Shown piece after piece: positions 1 to 7,945 of a stretch of DNA of 64,000 nt. The notes under the pieces are model-generated. The model worked only from the letters and a program-made list of their open reading frames with translations, was not told the origin of the DNA and ran no database searches. The position numbers and the translations under genes were made by a program. This stretch comes from Fulvivirga marina (lineage in GTDB: Bacteria; Bacteroidota; Bacteroidia; Cytophagales; Cyclobacteriaceae), in NCBI RefSeq assembly GCF_016775155.1, contig NZ_JAEUGD010000014.1:1-64000 (forward strand), read 5' to 3'. Within the stretch, counting starts at the first letter, position 1. Every line of letters starts with the position of its first letter.

Positions 1-36
1 AAGGCTGGCGATAGAATTTTCGCCAGCCTTTCTTTT
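1..36 (+). terminator. Rho-independent terminator of an upstream gene
   Basis: A perfect 10-bp inverted repeat (AAGGCTGGCG / CGCCAGCCTT) with a 10-nt loop is followed by TCTTTT. It would end a plus-strand transcript from a gene lying before the window. Confidence 0.75.
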
Positions 37-131
37 GAGAGACTTTTGAGACAGCCTCTTTTTTTATTATAGGATTTGCATTTGTATAGCGAACTTATTT
101 ACCCTTATATTTGTATTCTTATTTGAAAGCC

Positions 132-540
132 GGGGCCGACCGGTTTTGACAGGATGTGTGATTACGTGGGTAAGCATGCAGGCTCATGGGATGAGAGCCT
201 TGAAAGATAGTTCCACAACACAATTGGCGAATCTAATTACGCCATGGCTGCCTAATTTTAACAATTGTTAAAATAGCAGGCTTAAACGGTTGAATCGCCA
301 GACGCGATTCCCGGGCCACACTCTGCTGACCGTGGTTATGTCCGGTTAGATTTGGAGTGTCGAACAGACTTAACTAGCGCTGACAGGGTTGTGATGTTGG
401 TGCGAAACTTAATCGCAACTAAGGTAAAGTTCGGTGGTTGTCTACCTCGCTTTGCTCGAAAATCCAAAGACAACTAAGCATGTAGAAGACACGATAGTTG
501 CCTTCACTGGACGAGGGTTCGAATCCCTCCGGCTCCACCA
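132..540 (+). ncRNA. ssrA: Transfer-messenger RNA (tmRNA)
   Basis: This RNA rescues ribosomes stalled on broken messages and adds a degradation tag. The 5' end (GGGGCCGACCGGTTTTGACAGG) and the 3' end (GGTTCGAATCCCTCCGGCTCCACCA, read here as a T-arm plus acceptor with encoded CCA) form the tRNA-like half. The tag frame lies at 226-255 and reads G-E-S-N-Y-A-M-A-A followed by TAA, the usual Bacteroidota-type tag ending in a hydrophobic AA. The length of about 409 nt is normal for a one-piece tmRNA. It is followed by its own hairpin terminator. The 5' boundary is fixed by pairing of GGGGCC with the 3' GGCTCC and is accurate to a base or two. Confidence 0.97.
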
Positions 541-720
541 TCGCCCGCCATAGTCCGACAGGACGAAGGCGGGCATTTTTGTTTGCACATACTTCTTTTG
601 TTAGTTCCCTGTAGCTTTGGGCGGGCTACGGCGGAGAAGCTCCACCATCGTCCATCATCGTCCACAATAGTCCGATAGGGCGAAGGCGGACATTTGTTTG
701 TAGCCCTCTTTTGAGTTTCC
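531..720. repeat. Imperfect tandem duplication of the tmRNA tail and terminator
   Basis: The segment from the tmRNA 3' end through its terminator (about 531-625) recurs in degraded form at about 636-720. Shared blocks include CTCCACCATCG, ATAGTCCGA, a GGCGAAGGCGGACATTT-type block and a closing TTTCCTTGTAG-type block. The second hairpin has lost its 5' arm. The rest of the 541-901 gap holds nothing else recognisable. A minus-strand reading frame here ends in the sequence typical of translation through a tRNA-like 3' end and is not a gene. Confidence 0.6.
542..581 (+). terminator. Terminator of ssrA
   Basis: GCCCGCC (543-549) pairs with GGCGGGC (568-574) and is followed by ATTTTT, directly after the tmRNA CCA end. 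Confidence 0.8.
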
Positions 721-901
721 TTGTAGTTTGGACAGGAAGTCATGAGGATTTTTAAAAAATCACTCCGTATCATTTTAGGTTGATAAACCTGACGCAGAAT
801 TTCCTTTATTTGTAATTCTACTTTTTGTACCCCATATAAATCATCCGGGATTTTCTTACTCGGCATCTGAATATTTTATGTATTTAAAAATTTGATTTAT
901 C

Positions 902-1138
902 ATGTGGTACGTTTATATCCTGAAATGTAATGATGGTACACACTATGTTGGGTGCACCAATAGCGTGGAAAATCGCTTGAAAAGACATATGAACGGGGAG
1001 GTGCATTATACTAAAAGCCGCTTGCCGGTAGTTGTGGTCGTTTATACCGCGTTTAATGATAAACACAAGGCCTACCAGTATGAAAAGTATTTGAAATCAG
1101 GCTCAGGAAGGGCTTTTTCTAAACGGCATTTGTTGTGA
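902..1138 (+). CDS. GIY-YIG domain protein (small endonuclease-like)
   Basis: A 78-residue single-domain GIY-YIG protein. The first motif is YVYIL at residues 3-7 and the second is YVGCT at residues 15-19. A downstream Arg (RLKRH) and a conserved Glu in YEKYLKSGSG follow the UvrC/Slx1-like fold. Members of this short family (often annotated as UvrC-like endonucleases) are widespread and usually have no assigned role. The start is the first ATG after an AT-rich spacer. It lies alone just downstream of ssrA; GIY-YIG genes next to tRNA or tmRNA ends are common in Bacteroidota, which may reflect mobility (inference). Confidence 0.85.
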   Translation: MWYVYILKCNDGTHYVGCTNSVENRLKRHMNGEVHYTKSRLPVVVVVYTAFNDKHKAYQYEKYLKSGSGRAFSKRHLL

Positions 1139-1185
1139 TATAGCCGCTGGATAAAATGTTGGCTGCATGATCAATAGGAGCACGT

Positions 1186-2022
1186 TTACTTTAAGAAATT
1201 GTCCAGATAGTTGAAAATCGTATCTGTCTGCATGATCAGACTCCAATGTCCTTGCGAAGGAACAATGGCCAGTTGCGATTTAGGCATCACGCCAAAATCA
1301 CCAACTATACCACCACCCAGCAGTTGATAAGTTTTAATCAACTCCACTTTATCCAGTCCGTCATTATCGCCGCAATCAGTAATACAGGAGATGCGATTTT
1401 TGCAATATTAGCCTCACCCATGTTGTATGGCTCTGCGCCTAAGGCAAACATCTGCTTTAGGAATGCTGTCCATTTTGTTTTGTCTGGTGCTACTGCTTCG
1501 TATGCAGTGTGCAAAGGGGAACCCGTGAACTGTTCAGGCTTTCTTTTTTTGAACGCATTATTTACTTCGGGCAACCAGCCACTGCTTTTATAAGTGGAGG
1601 AAATGATGACTAATTTTCGTAGCCGTTCAGGATGTTGTATAGCAAACTGGTAGGCCAGGGAACCGCCAAAACTATACCCCACTATATCTGCACTGGTAAT
1701 TTTAAGATGATCCAACTTTTTCCACGTCACTTGCTAAAGTCGCACGTGATAAGGTTCTTTCCGAAAACGGAGTATGCCCATGTCCCTGCGATTCAATGGC
1801 AATTACTTTCCTTGTTTTTGATAGTTCAGGGATTAGCTTACTCCAATTCATTTCGATGGTCATATAAGCACCATGGAGTAAAACAAGAGGCATACCTTCA
1901 CCATATATTTCGTAATAGACGTCTATTCCATTAACAGGAGCATACCTGCTGTCGGTAGGCTTGTTTTGCTGATCATCGGTTTGAACTGCTGTTTTCATAT
2001 TTTTACCATCATTTGTTAACAA
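1186..2022 (-). pseudogene. Alpha/beta-hydrolase broken by two frameshifts
   Basis: Joining three reading frames gives one alpha/beta-hydrolase of about 275 residues. The first part (2022-1702) holds VNGIDVYYEIYG and the oxyanion-hole motif LLHGAY. The second (1730-1338) holds the nucleophile elbow GYSFGG. The third (about 1375-1186) holds the acid region GDNDGLDKVE and the catalytic His in SQGHWSLIMQ, ending with TAA at 1186. The first break sits at an A5 run near 1715, where four As would restore the frame. The second needs one extra base near 1375. All catalytic positions are preserved, so the damage is recent or is sequencing error. The start could also be the inner ATG giving MKTAVQ. Confidence 0.8.
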
Positions 2023-2112
2023 TACAAAGAAGGAAAATGCTTGAGTGTTTGATGTGGTGCGGAAGCGGCAGTTTGTAGGGTTGAATGCGACAGTGATAGG
2101 GATTGTGTATCG

Positions 2113-2757
2113 CTACTCTATTTTCACTTTCTTCAGGTAGATTCTTTCGGTCGATAAATCTGTCAATGCGAATTGATCAGGTGCTATTTCCAGTCTTTCG
2201 ACCATTTGATGCCGTTCAATTCTAAACCTCTCTTCTGTTCGAATGTTCTTTGCCGGTTTCATTAGTTTGGTAATGGCTTGATCTGTTTGTTCGCCTAAGT
2301 CAAGAATTCCGATGAACTTAAAGTAGGATTTTGTATCACAAACTCTCTTTTTTCCGCTTACAAGCTTCCTGGCATCGTCTAGAATAGAATTCCGTTGAGC
2401 TGCTCCGTAGTAGTTGCCATTATTGATGGGAACAATACTTTTAATTTCGGCAATAATTTGTTTGTCAGGTAGTTCAATATCATACCCGTTTGTGTTGGGT
2501 TTCGTTTCTTCAACTTGGTTAATTAGAAGTTTATACTCATCCGGGGTTAAGCATATTGCGTGCGACAGCCAGGAGGCAAAAGCTATCGTGGTTTTGAGAG
2601 TTAAAATGTTGTTGATGTTCGCAAGTGCTGCCTTCAACTGTATGATCTCATCAGGCATTATTTGAGAGTAATAGTCTTTGTTTTCCCCAGTTAAGCCACT
2701 AAGGAATTTGTTCAGTTTATTGCTTAAGTCTTCTGCTCGTTGATATTTCTTTGCCAT
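2113..2757 (-). CDS. Putative PD-(D/E)xK-type nuclease of unknown role
   Basis: A 214-residue soluble protein with no signal peptide. The middle contains a pattern typical of the PD-(D/E)xK fold: an acidic residue in GYDIELPD (about 92-99), then AEIKS (E-x-K, about 105-109), then a Gln in GAAQRN (about 121-126) where family members often carry a supporting residue. The N-terminal 80 residues are predicted mostly helical. No methyltransferase or immunity gene is adjacent, so it may be a solitary restriction-like or DNA-repair nuclease. The fold is inferred from motifs only; family membership is not certain. Confidence 0.6.
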   Translation of the reverse strand: MAKKYQRAEDLSNKLNKFLSGLTGENKDYYSQIMPDEIIQLKAALANINNILTLKTTIAFASWLSHAICLTPDEYKLLINQVEETKPNTNGYDIELPDKQIIAEIKSIVPINNGNYYGAAQRNSILDDARKLVSGKKRVCDTKSYFKFIGILDLGEQTDQAITKLMKPAKNIRTEERFRIERHQMVERLEIAPDQFALTDLSTERIYLKKVKIE

Positions 2758-2879
2758 GTTGCTAATGTGGTGGGGGAACTACCGTATGTATAGGCATCCA
2801 TTGTTATCTCTCCCCTAAGAATCTTAAAGCTAGCAAATCAAAGAGAATTTAAAAGGCTTAATTTTTCCGGTATTAACAA

Positions 2880-3116
2880 TCAGATTATTGGAATTTTATG
2901 GAGCAATTGCCTGTAATGTCTGATCACATGGTTGTAAAGCGGCTGGTCGGGTGGGAGCTCCTTCATTTGGCTGCGGCAAAGTATGAAGTAGAGCTTCAGC
3001 CGGAAGCCTGACACTTTGATGGTGTGGTGCTCCAGGTCTACCATAACGATGATGCCATCGGTATTGACGAAGTAGTTGCCCTTCAGCTTATGGGTAAAAT
3101 CATATACTCTGATCAA
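2880..3116 (-). CDS. Small hypothetical protein, third gene of a three-gene block
   Basis: A 78-residue product rich in aromatic and basic residues (start MIRVYDFTHKLKGNYFVN). It has no recognisable domain. The likely start is TTG at 3116, nine bases after the stop of the upstream gene, so the two are probably co-transcribed with the HTH gene at 3507-3713. The central VDLEHHTIKVSGF stretch looks like beta strands. The plus-strand frame over the same region is a shadow. Confidence 0.5.
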   Translation of the reverse strand: MIRVYDFTHKLKGNYFVNTDGIIVMVDLEHHTIKVSGFRLKLYFILCRSQMKELPPDQPLYNHVIRHYRQLLHKIPII

Positions 3117-3125
3117 AACCAGTCG

Positions 3126-3437
3126 CTAGTTAATGGGGATATTTATCGGGTCCTTGATGAGGAACAACTGCAGTACTTCGCGCAGGTGCTTCAGCTGCTC
3201 TACCTGACCCTTCATGCTGTAGTACATCAGTTCAAAGCTGCGCTCGTAAGTTTTTAGCTGGTCTGCTTTTTTCATCAGTTCATATAATCCGTTTTCGTAG
3301 ATCAGCTGGGCGAAATCCATGTTGGTGGTTTCGTAGGTTTCTGCCAGCCGGGTGGTGTTTCTGATGAGGTCGTTTACGCCTTCGAGCAGCAGTGCATACC
3401 TGATTTGGGAGTCTTCCCATGGGGTGTTCTTTTTCAT
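3126..3437 (-). CDS. Small helical hypothetical protein
   Basis: A 103-residue, almost wholly helical protein beginning MKKNTPWEDSQIRYALLLE, with many Leu and Glu/Lys heptad-like positions, and no known domain. The chosen ATG at 3437 avoids a longer frame that runs into the intergenic region. It lies between a small HTH gene and another small unknown gene on the same strand, so it is probably part of their operon. Function unknown. Confidence 0.6.
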   Translation of the reverse strand: MKKNTPWEDSQIRYALLLEGVNDLIRNTTRLAETYETTNMDFAQLIYENGLYELMKKADQLKTYERSFELMYYSMKGQVEQLKHLREVLQLFLIKDPINIPIN

Positions 3438-3506
3438 AATCAGCAAGTTTTTGAAGCCGCCGCGGAGAGGCACTTGCACCTCCCCGGGCGGCTATCAACC
3501 TAAACC

Positions 3507-3713
3507 CTAACGGGGTTCTTTATAGACATAGCTATTCTTAGTAGTATCAAAGCGTGTGGCCCTGCCAATGCTGTTGAGCGTTTTTAGATAATTATAGACA
3601 TGCCTGCGGGATATGGACAGCTTATAGGCCAGCTCCTTGGCTGTTCCTGTCGATTCGGACCTTATCAGTTCATCCATGTAAAACAGTTTTTCTACAGTAT
3701 CCTTTAATGCCAA
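3507..3713 (-). CDS. Small winged-HTH DNA-binding protein
   Basis: A 68-residue protein made of one HTH_11/DeoR-like domain. Helix 2-turn-helix 3 lies in GTAKELAYKLSISRRHVYNYLKTL (about residues 23-46), followed by a short wing (ATRFDTTKNSYVY). It is probably a stand-alone regulator. It is divergent from the XRE-family gene at 4093 across a 380-bp gap that holds two near-identical palindromes, and it heads a likely three-gene minus-strand operon. Confidence 0.75.
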   Translation of the reverse strand: MALKDTVEKLFYMDELIRSESTGTAKELAYKLSISRRHVYNYLKTLNSIGRATRFDTTKNSYVYKEPR

Positions 3714-3869
3714 AATTTGAAATGCTTTGAGCGACTGAATAACAAATTACACAAATAATTATATCACAAAAATACGCTTTACTTGATATTAATTCGTTGT
3801 AAGTGAGTTTAATTGAATTTTCAGCTAAAAATCAGTGAATAGCATTCTTCTCAAGGATATATAGCGGGA

Positions 3870-4000
3870 GTGTGAACCAGTGGTTCATGTAATAAATTCT
3901 TGGAAATGTTAAAATACATAAAAAAACGTATGTGCTCCTCAATCAAAAAATACGGCACCCAGTGATACAGACTATCCATTTTTGAACCAGTAGTTCACAC
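3870..4000. promoter_or_regulatory. Pair of palindromic operator-like sites between divergent regulators
   Basis: Site 1 (3870-3887) is GTGTGAACCAGTGGTTCA and site 2 (3983-4000, inverted) reads GTGTGAACTACTGGTTCA. They match at 16 of 18 bases. Each core is itself an inverted repeat (TGAACC-N3-GGTTCA; TGAAC-N5-GTTCA). The centres are 110 bp apart, close to a whole number of helix turns, which would suit looping by a dimeric repressor. Both lie in the gap between the divergent HTH genes, so one of those proteins is the likely ligand (inference). The rest of 3714-4092 is AT-rich with no other recognisable feature. Confidence 0.6.
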
Positions 4001-4092
4001 GGATTCATTAGTTTTGTTATATTTAGAAGACCAAGGGGCATAACGATGGGTTATCGTCGGGCCAGGGGCAAACAACTGTTAAATCAGGTAAA

Positions 4093-4530
4093 TTGGGCAT
4101 TCCAAACAATAAATTCGCATACTATAGAAAGAAACGCGGGCTGACGCAGTTCGATGTACTGGCGGAGATCCAAAGGGTGACTGGCAAGAAGTTCAGGCAG
4201 GGTACCATCTCTTCGTGGGAAAACGGCAAGACCGTACCCAGTATGCAAATATTACAGATATTGGCAGGTGTCCTTGAAGTGCAGATAGATGATCTGTACG
4301 AAAAACCTGAGAAAGCCGATCGCAACAGCATTACACTGCCGCCCATCAGTACCTTACAGCATCAGATTGACTCAACGCAGGAGCAGTATGATACCGGTGA
4401 GATGGATGAAGCCTACCTCAGGTTGAAAGCAATTTCTGAAGATATGCTGGAGCGCCTATCGCAAATAAGCCATGAGTATGAAAAGCTGAAAGGCAAACTC
4501 AAAACCGCTCAGGACGTGCTTAACTTGTAA
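4093..4530 (+). CDS. XRE-family transcriptional regulator with C-terminal coiled coil
   Basis: A 145-residue protein with an N-terminal HTH_3 domain: YYRKKRGLTQFDVLAEI, then KFRQGTISSWENGKTVPSMQILQILAGVLEV (residues about 9-65), ending with the family's usual IDDLYE. The C-terminal 60 residues form a long helix likely to be a coiled coil for dimerisation. The start codon is TTG at 4093; the nearest ATG upstream is out of frame. It probably binds the twin palindromes upstream and controls itself and the divergent HTH gene. Confidence 0.85.
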   Translation: MGIPNNKFAYYRKKRGLTQFDVLAEIQRVTGKKFRQGTISSWENGKTVPSMQILQILAGVLEVQIDDLYEKPEKADRNSITLPPISTLQHQIDSTQEQYDTGEMDEAYLRLKAISEDMLERLSQISHEYEKLKGKLKTAQDVLNL

Positions 4531-4543
4531 TTTTCTTTATAGA

Positions 4544-5908
4544 TCAATCCTTTAAAATTTCCTGCACCAGGCTCAGTTTATTGCCGGCGTGGGTGAGTGC
4601 CATGGCCTTAGTGCGCAGCCTGTAAGCGATAATGCCCACGATCAACGCCAACAGGATGGTGATAATGATAAAGACAGCTTTCTCTTCCACCTCAGCTCTG
4701 TTTTCCTTTCTTTGGTTATCCAGCTCTATCGATAGACCCAAGGCCGCCTGAAGCGCCTGGAAATTCGTGTTTTCCACCAGGTCTTTTTCCAGTCTGTCCT
4801 GTTTGCCGTCCAGCTCCAGTATATGGTCGTATCGGTCGGCACTTACAGCCTTGCCCAGTTTATTTAGTCCTTTGTAGGAAAGGCGAATGATCCTCAAAGT
4901 CTCCTGCAAAGGTTCATTGATGATGTTGTCGTCCGCCAGGGCTATAGCAGCTTCCAGTGCTTCTATAGATTCCTTGTATTTTCCCTGATGCTGATAAAGC
5001 TGGCCCTGAATGTTGTATCCGCTGATCATCAATTCGGCCTTCAGGTTTGCGCCCTGAGCAATGTTTAATGCTTTCTCCATCCATTGATGGGCGGCTTCAT
5101 AGTTACCTGCACCCATTTCAGCTTCACTTACATTGGCGTAAGCGATGTACTGAAACTGATCACTTTCTTCGGCAGGTTCCGTGAAGTTAACAGACTCTAA
5201 GTAGGCCTCTTTAGCCTTGGTATAGTCACCTTTTTTGTAATACAGCGCCCCGAGGTAGTTATAGATCTTGTTGAGGTAGTACGCTTTTCGCTCCGCCAAT
5301 CCTTCAGCCAAACGTTCGGCGTCTTTCAGGTATTTTTCAGCCGTAGCATAGTCGGCCTCTTTTTGTGAAAAGTAGCAAATGCCGAGGTTATAATTGGCTA
5401 GTATTTGTCTTCTGACATCCTGGTTGGCCTCATAGATATTTTTAGTGTTGTTATAAAATTTGATGGCGTATTCAAAATTGCCAGTTTCCATGAAAATAAC
5501 ACCTAAATTATTTAATGCAGAACCCATTTTGGTCAGGTCACCAACTTCTTCAAAATTGTTAATTGCTTCCAGGTAAAATTCAACGGCTTTCACAAAATCT
5601 CCCTCATTCTTTTTAATGAGTCCCATGTTGTAGCAGGCCTTCCCGGCTTCCAAGTAATTGCTCACATCTTTTGCAAGAAGCCATTGTTTCTCCAGGTAAA
5701 AGAAAGCAAGTTCAGGATCGGTCTTTCTGTGGATATTGTGCAATGCAGAATAGGCCTCTAATTTCACTTGGGCGCTTTGAGCTCCTTCCAGTAGGGCTTT
5801 TAATTGTTCTGGATCATCAGGAAGTTGGGTAGCAGAAGGTTCGGCTGTTTCAGTATTGCAGGCTGTAAAGAACACTATAGCCATCAAGGCCACGCGGACA
5901 ATCTTCAT
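4544..5908 (-). CDS. TPR-repeat lipoprotein with C-terminal membrane anchor (kinase-less sensor)
   Basis: A 454-residue product with a lipoprotein signal (FFTAC, Cys at about 17). It carries a chain of tetratricopeptide repeats, about seven units from residue 40 to 340 (for example AGKACYNMGLIKKNEGDFVKAVEFYLEA). A helical stretch and one membrane segment follow (FIIITILLALIVGIIAYRL, about 408-427), with a 28-residue cytoplasmic tail. This is the input half of the TPR histidine kinases or LuxR regulators common in Cytophagales, but no kinase or DNA-binding domain follows. Either the gene was truncated or the protein signals through a partner. A 54-residue lipoprotein gene lies upstream on the same strand. 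Confidence 0.8.
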   Translation of the reverse strand: MKIVRVALMAIVFFTACNTETAEPSATQLPDDPEQLKALLEGAQSAQVKLEAYSALHNIHRKTDPELAFFYLEKQWLLAKDVSNYLEAGKACYNMGLIKKNEGDFVKAVEFYLEAINNFEEVGDLTKMGSALNNLGVIFMETGNFEYAIKFYNNTKNIYEANQDVRRQILANYNLGICYFSQKEADYATAEKYLKDAERLAEGLAERKAYYLNKIYNYLGALYYKKGDYTKAKEAYLESVNFTEPAEESDQFQYIAYANVSEAEMGAGNYEAAHQWMEKALNIAQGANLKAELMISGYNIQGQLYQHQGKYKESIEALEAAIALADDNIINEPLQETLRIIRLSYKGLNKLGKAVSADRYDHILELDGKQDRLEKDLVENTNFQALQAALGLSIELDNQRKENRAEVEEKAVFIIITILLALIVGIIAYRLRTKAMALTHAGNKLSLVQEILKD

Positions 5909-6020
5909 TAGGTCTGGTTATGGTTAAATTAACAATTACTCAAATAGACCGCTTATTAACTTTCTATACAAACTCAATAGAGCCGATACCTTACATGGTG
6001 TGATTTACGACTATTATTGT

Positions 6021-6185
6021 TTATTTCATTGGGTCATCATCCTCTCCGCCGGTCCCTACAGTTGCAGCAGCTTCATCAGCACTCACCGGGGCAGGGACTA
6101 TACTTTCCGACTCATCAGAACATGAGGAAAAAGCTAATCCTGAGAATATTAGAGCCAATACAATAAATACACTTCTAAGTTTCAT
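6021..6185 (-). CDS. Small acidic lipoprotein
   Basis: A 54-residue frame: MKLRSVFIVLALIFSGLAFS followed by SCSDESES. It shows a clear type II signal peptide with lipobox AFSSC and an acidic Ala/Asp-rich mature part ending GGEDDDPMK. The mature peptide is only about 32 residues. It lies 112 bp upstream of the TPR lipoprotein on the same strand and is perhaps co-expressed. Function unknown. Confidence 0.65.
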   Translation of the reverse strand: MKLRSVFIVLALIFSGLAFSSCSDESESIVPAPVSADEAAATVGTGGEDDDPMK

Positions 6186-6755
6186 GACGTTGATATTTTA
6201 GTTTATGCAATAATAGAGGGTTCTTTCCCATCAAAACAGCTCATTGTATCAACTAAGTCACCCTTGTATGTCTCATTGCTATATTATGATGCTTTCTGGT
6301 CAGTTACCCAACCTGCATTTGTCTCGTATGAATGCCCCCAGGCAAAATGACCCTTCGAATTCTGTAAGAGCCCCCACCGCAAGGGTAATTTTAGTTGAAA
6401 AATCGTCATTTAATACGGAAATATTACATTTGGGGAGGGGGTGGTTGGGGTGGTTTTGGCCGTGATTTTTATGAGCGTGTGTCTCAATTAAATGAATTAT
6501 GATATATTGGGCGTCTGAAAATTCCTTTCTATATTTTAAATGAGGTTGTAAATGTTATTTGAAAATACCCAAGGTTGGGTATTGTTTCCTTTTTTGATAA
6601 TTTATAGTATCAAGCAGCGTAATCGATATTAAATGTTTGTAACTGTTTGTTGTCAGGTATAAATTACACTTCGTTTTTGTGTTAAAAAGTCGTCTCTTTT
6701 ACGTTTATTGAAGGTTATAAAAGAAATAAATGCCATTAATGGCGTTTATACAGTC
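6186..6755. other. Non-coding stretch with two hairpins before the cassette junction
   Basis: No convincing gene is present; a plus-strand frame at 6244-6465 has no domain and odd composition. Two inverted repeats stand out. AATACCCAA-GG-TTGGGTATT at 6564-6583 resembles an operator. A 24-nt hairpin at 6726-6749 has 12 pairs including one wobble and ends seven bases before the GTTAGAC junction at 6756. Confidence 0.5.
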
Positions 6756-6769
6756 GTTAGACACAATAT

Positions 6770-7945
6770 ATGCCACCAAGTCCTTACTATACTAAAAAAG
6801 ACATTGAACATCTACAGAGAGAGTATAAACCTTATCTCAACTTTTTCCAGGATGACATCTTTTTAACAATCTCAGAATGGGATGGAGTAAATTTTTTAGA
6901 TCACATTAAATCAGTACTCAACAACGTAGAATCACATTTAAAATCATATAAGAAGAATGATTCTATTGGACGACAAATAAAGCACGCAATTGATTATTAC
7001 AAACTGTTTCCAAAAGTATTCGAATTAGCACTTGAAGGGAAAAGGTCTATGGCTTATCAGTTAATGTCCGATAAGATCATGCATCTAACCTCTATGCCTT
7101 TCATGACCTTTAACCAACTAACACATCATTGGACAAATAAGTCTCAATCAGACTTTGTGTATCGAGTTAGAGTAGATGATAAAGGGTTTAACAACAGGTT
7201 CAACAGAAATGACCTTTTTCATATTCCTTTTGAAAAAAGACATCTAATCGGTAATAATAGGTATAGTTTAACAGGATTTCCGTGCTTATATTTTGGCAGT
7301 AGTGTTTATGCCTGTTGGGAGGAATTGCAAAGGCCCAATATTGAAGACTGCTTTATTTCAAAATTTGATCTCACTGGTCATCATCTGATTGATTTGACAG
7401 CGACACCATCTCGAATCTGCGACTCATTACAATATCACTTTGAGAAGTTAAGTAAATATGAAGATGGTGAATATGAGGATGTGGTAAAACAATTTGAATA
7501 TCTGATTTCGGATTATCTTATAATTTGGCCAATTATTTTCTGTTGTTCTATTAGAACATCTTACCCAACATCTGTTTTCAAACCCGAATACATTTTTCCC
7601 CAATTACTTCTTGAATGGGTTGTTTCTGAAGAATTATCCAGATATGATGGAGTTAAATTCATGTCGACAAAAACGGCAATACTAGAGGAAAAGATTAATT
7701 TCGATTATTCCAAATTAATGAGCAATTACGTTTTGCCTGCTAGGAGTCTAAAAGCAACGGGGTTTTGTGACGAAAACGCACGAAAGTTGACATTAACCAA
7801 CCCTATAAATTGGCAAATAGAGAAATTAACAAACTCTGAACTTGATAACTTCAAGACCGATGGCTCATATGAAAATACAGCTTTTGGAAAACTAGAATTG
7901 CTATTAGATTCACTAGAACTAAAAAATGTGTCTAACAAACACTAA
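6770..7945 (+). CDS. RES-domain protein with N-terminal helical domain
   Basis: A 391-residue protein. The second half has the features of the RES fold, a family whose characterised toxins degrade NAD+. FVYRVRVDDKGF (about 128-139) carries the paired Arg. FPCLYFGSSVYACWEEL (about 164-180) carries the conserved Tyr, Ser and Glu. The N-terminal 120 residues are helical and resemble the HEPN/RES N-terminal regions seen in longer members (inference). No Xre-type antitoxin is next to it, unlike the classic pairs. The gene fills an integron-like cassette, starting 8 nt after the junction and ending within the attC site, and is more AT-rich than its surroundings by eye. Probable role: defence or stress toxin. 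Confidence 0.7.
   Translation: MPPSPYYTKKDIEHLQREYKPYLNFFQDDIFLTISEWDGVNFLDHIKSVLNNVESHLKSYKKNDSIGRQIKHAIDYYKLFPKVFELALEGKRSMAYQLMSDKIMHLTSMPFMTFNQLTHHWTNKSQSDFVYRVRVDDKGFNNRFNRNDLFHIPFEKRHLIGNNRYSLTGFPCLYFGSSVYACWEELQRPNIEDCFISKFDLTGHHLIDLTATPSRICDSLQYHFEKLSKYEDGEYEDVVKQFEYLISDYLIIWPIIFCCSIRTSYPTSVFKPEYIFPQLLLEWVVSEELSRYDGVKFMSTKTAILEEKINFDYSKLMSNYVLPARSLKATGFCDENARKLTLTNPINWQIEKLTNSELDNFKTDGSYENTAFGKLELLLDSLELKNVSNKH

Noticed and set aside
504-866. 120-residue minus-strand frame overlapping the tmRNA end
   Set aside because: Its C-terminus is translation of the tRNA-like tail and its body contains two copies of the duplicated terminator region, a familiar false gene.
6244-6465. 73-residue plus-strand frame
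   Set aside because: No domain, unusual composition and no plausible upstream context.
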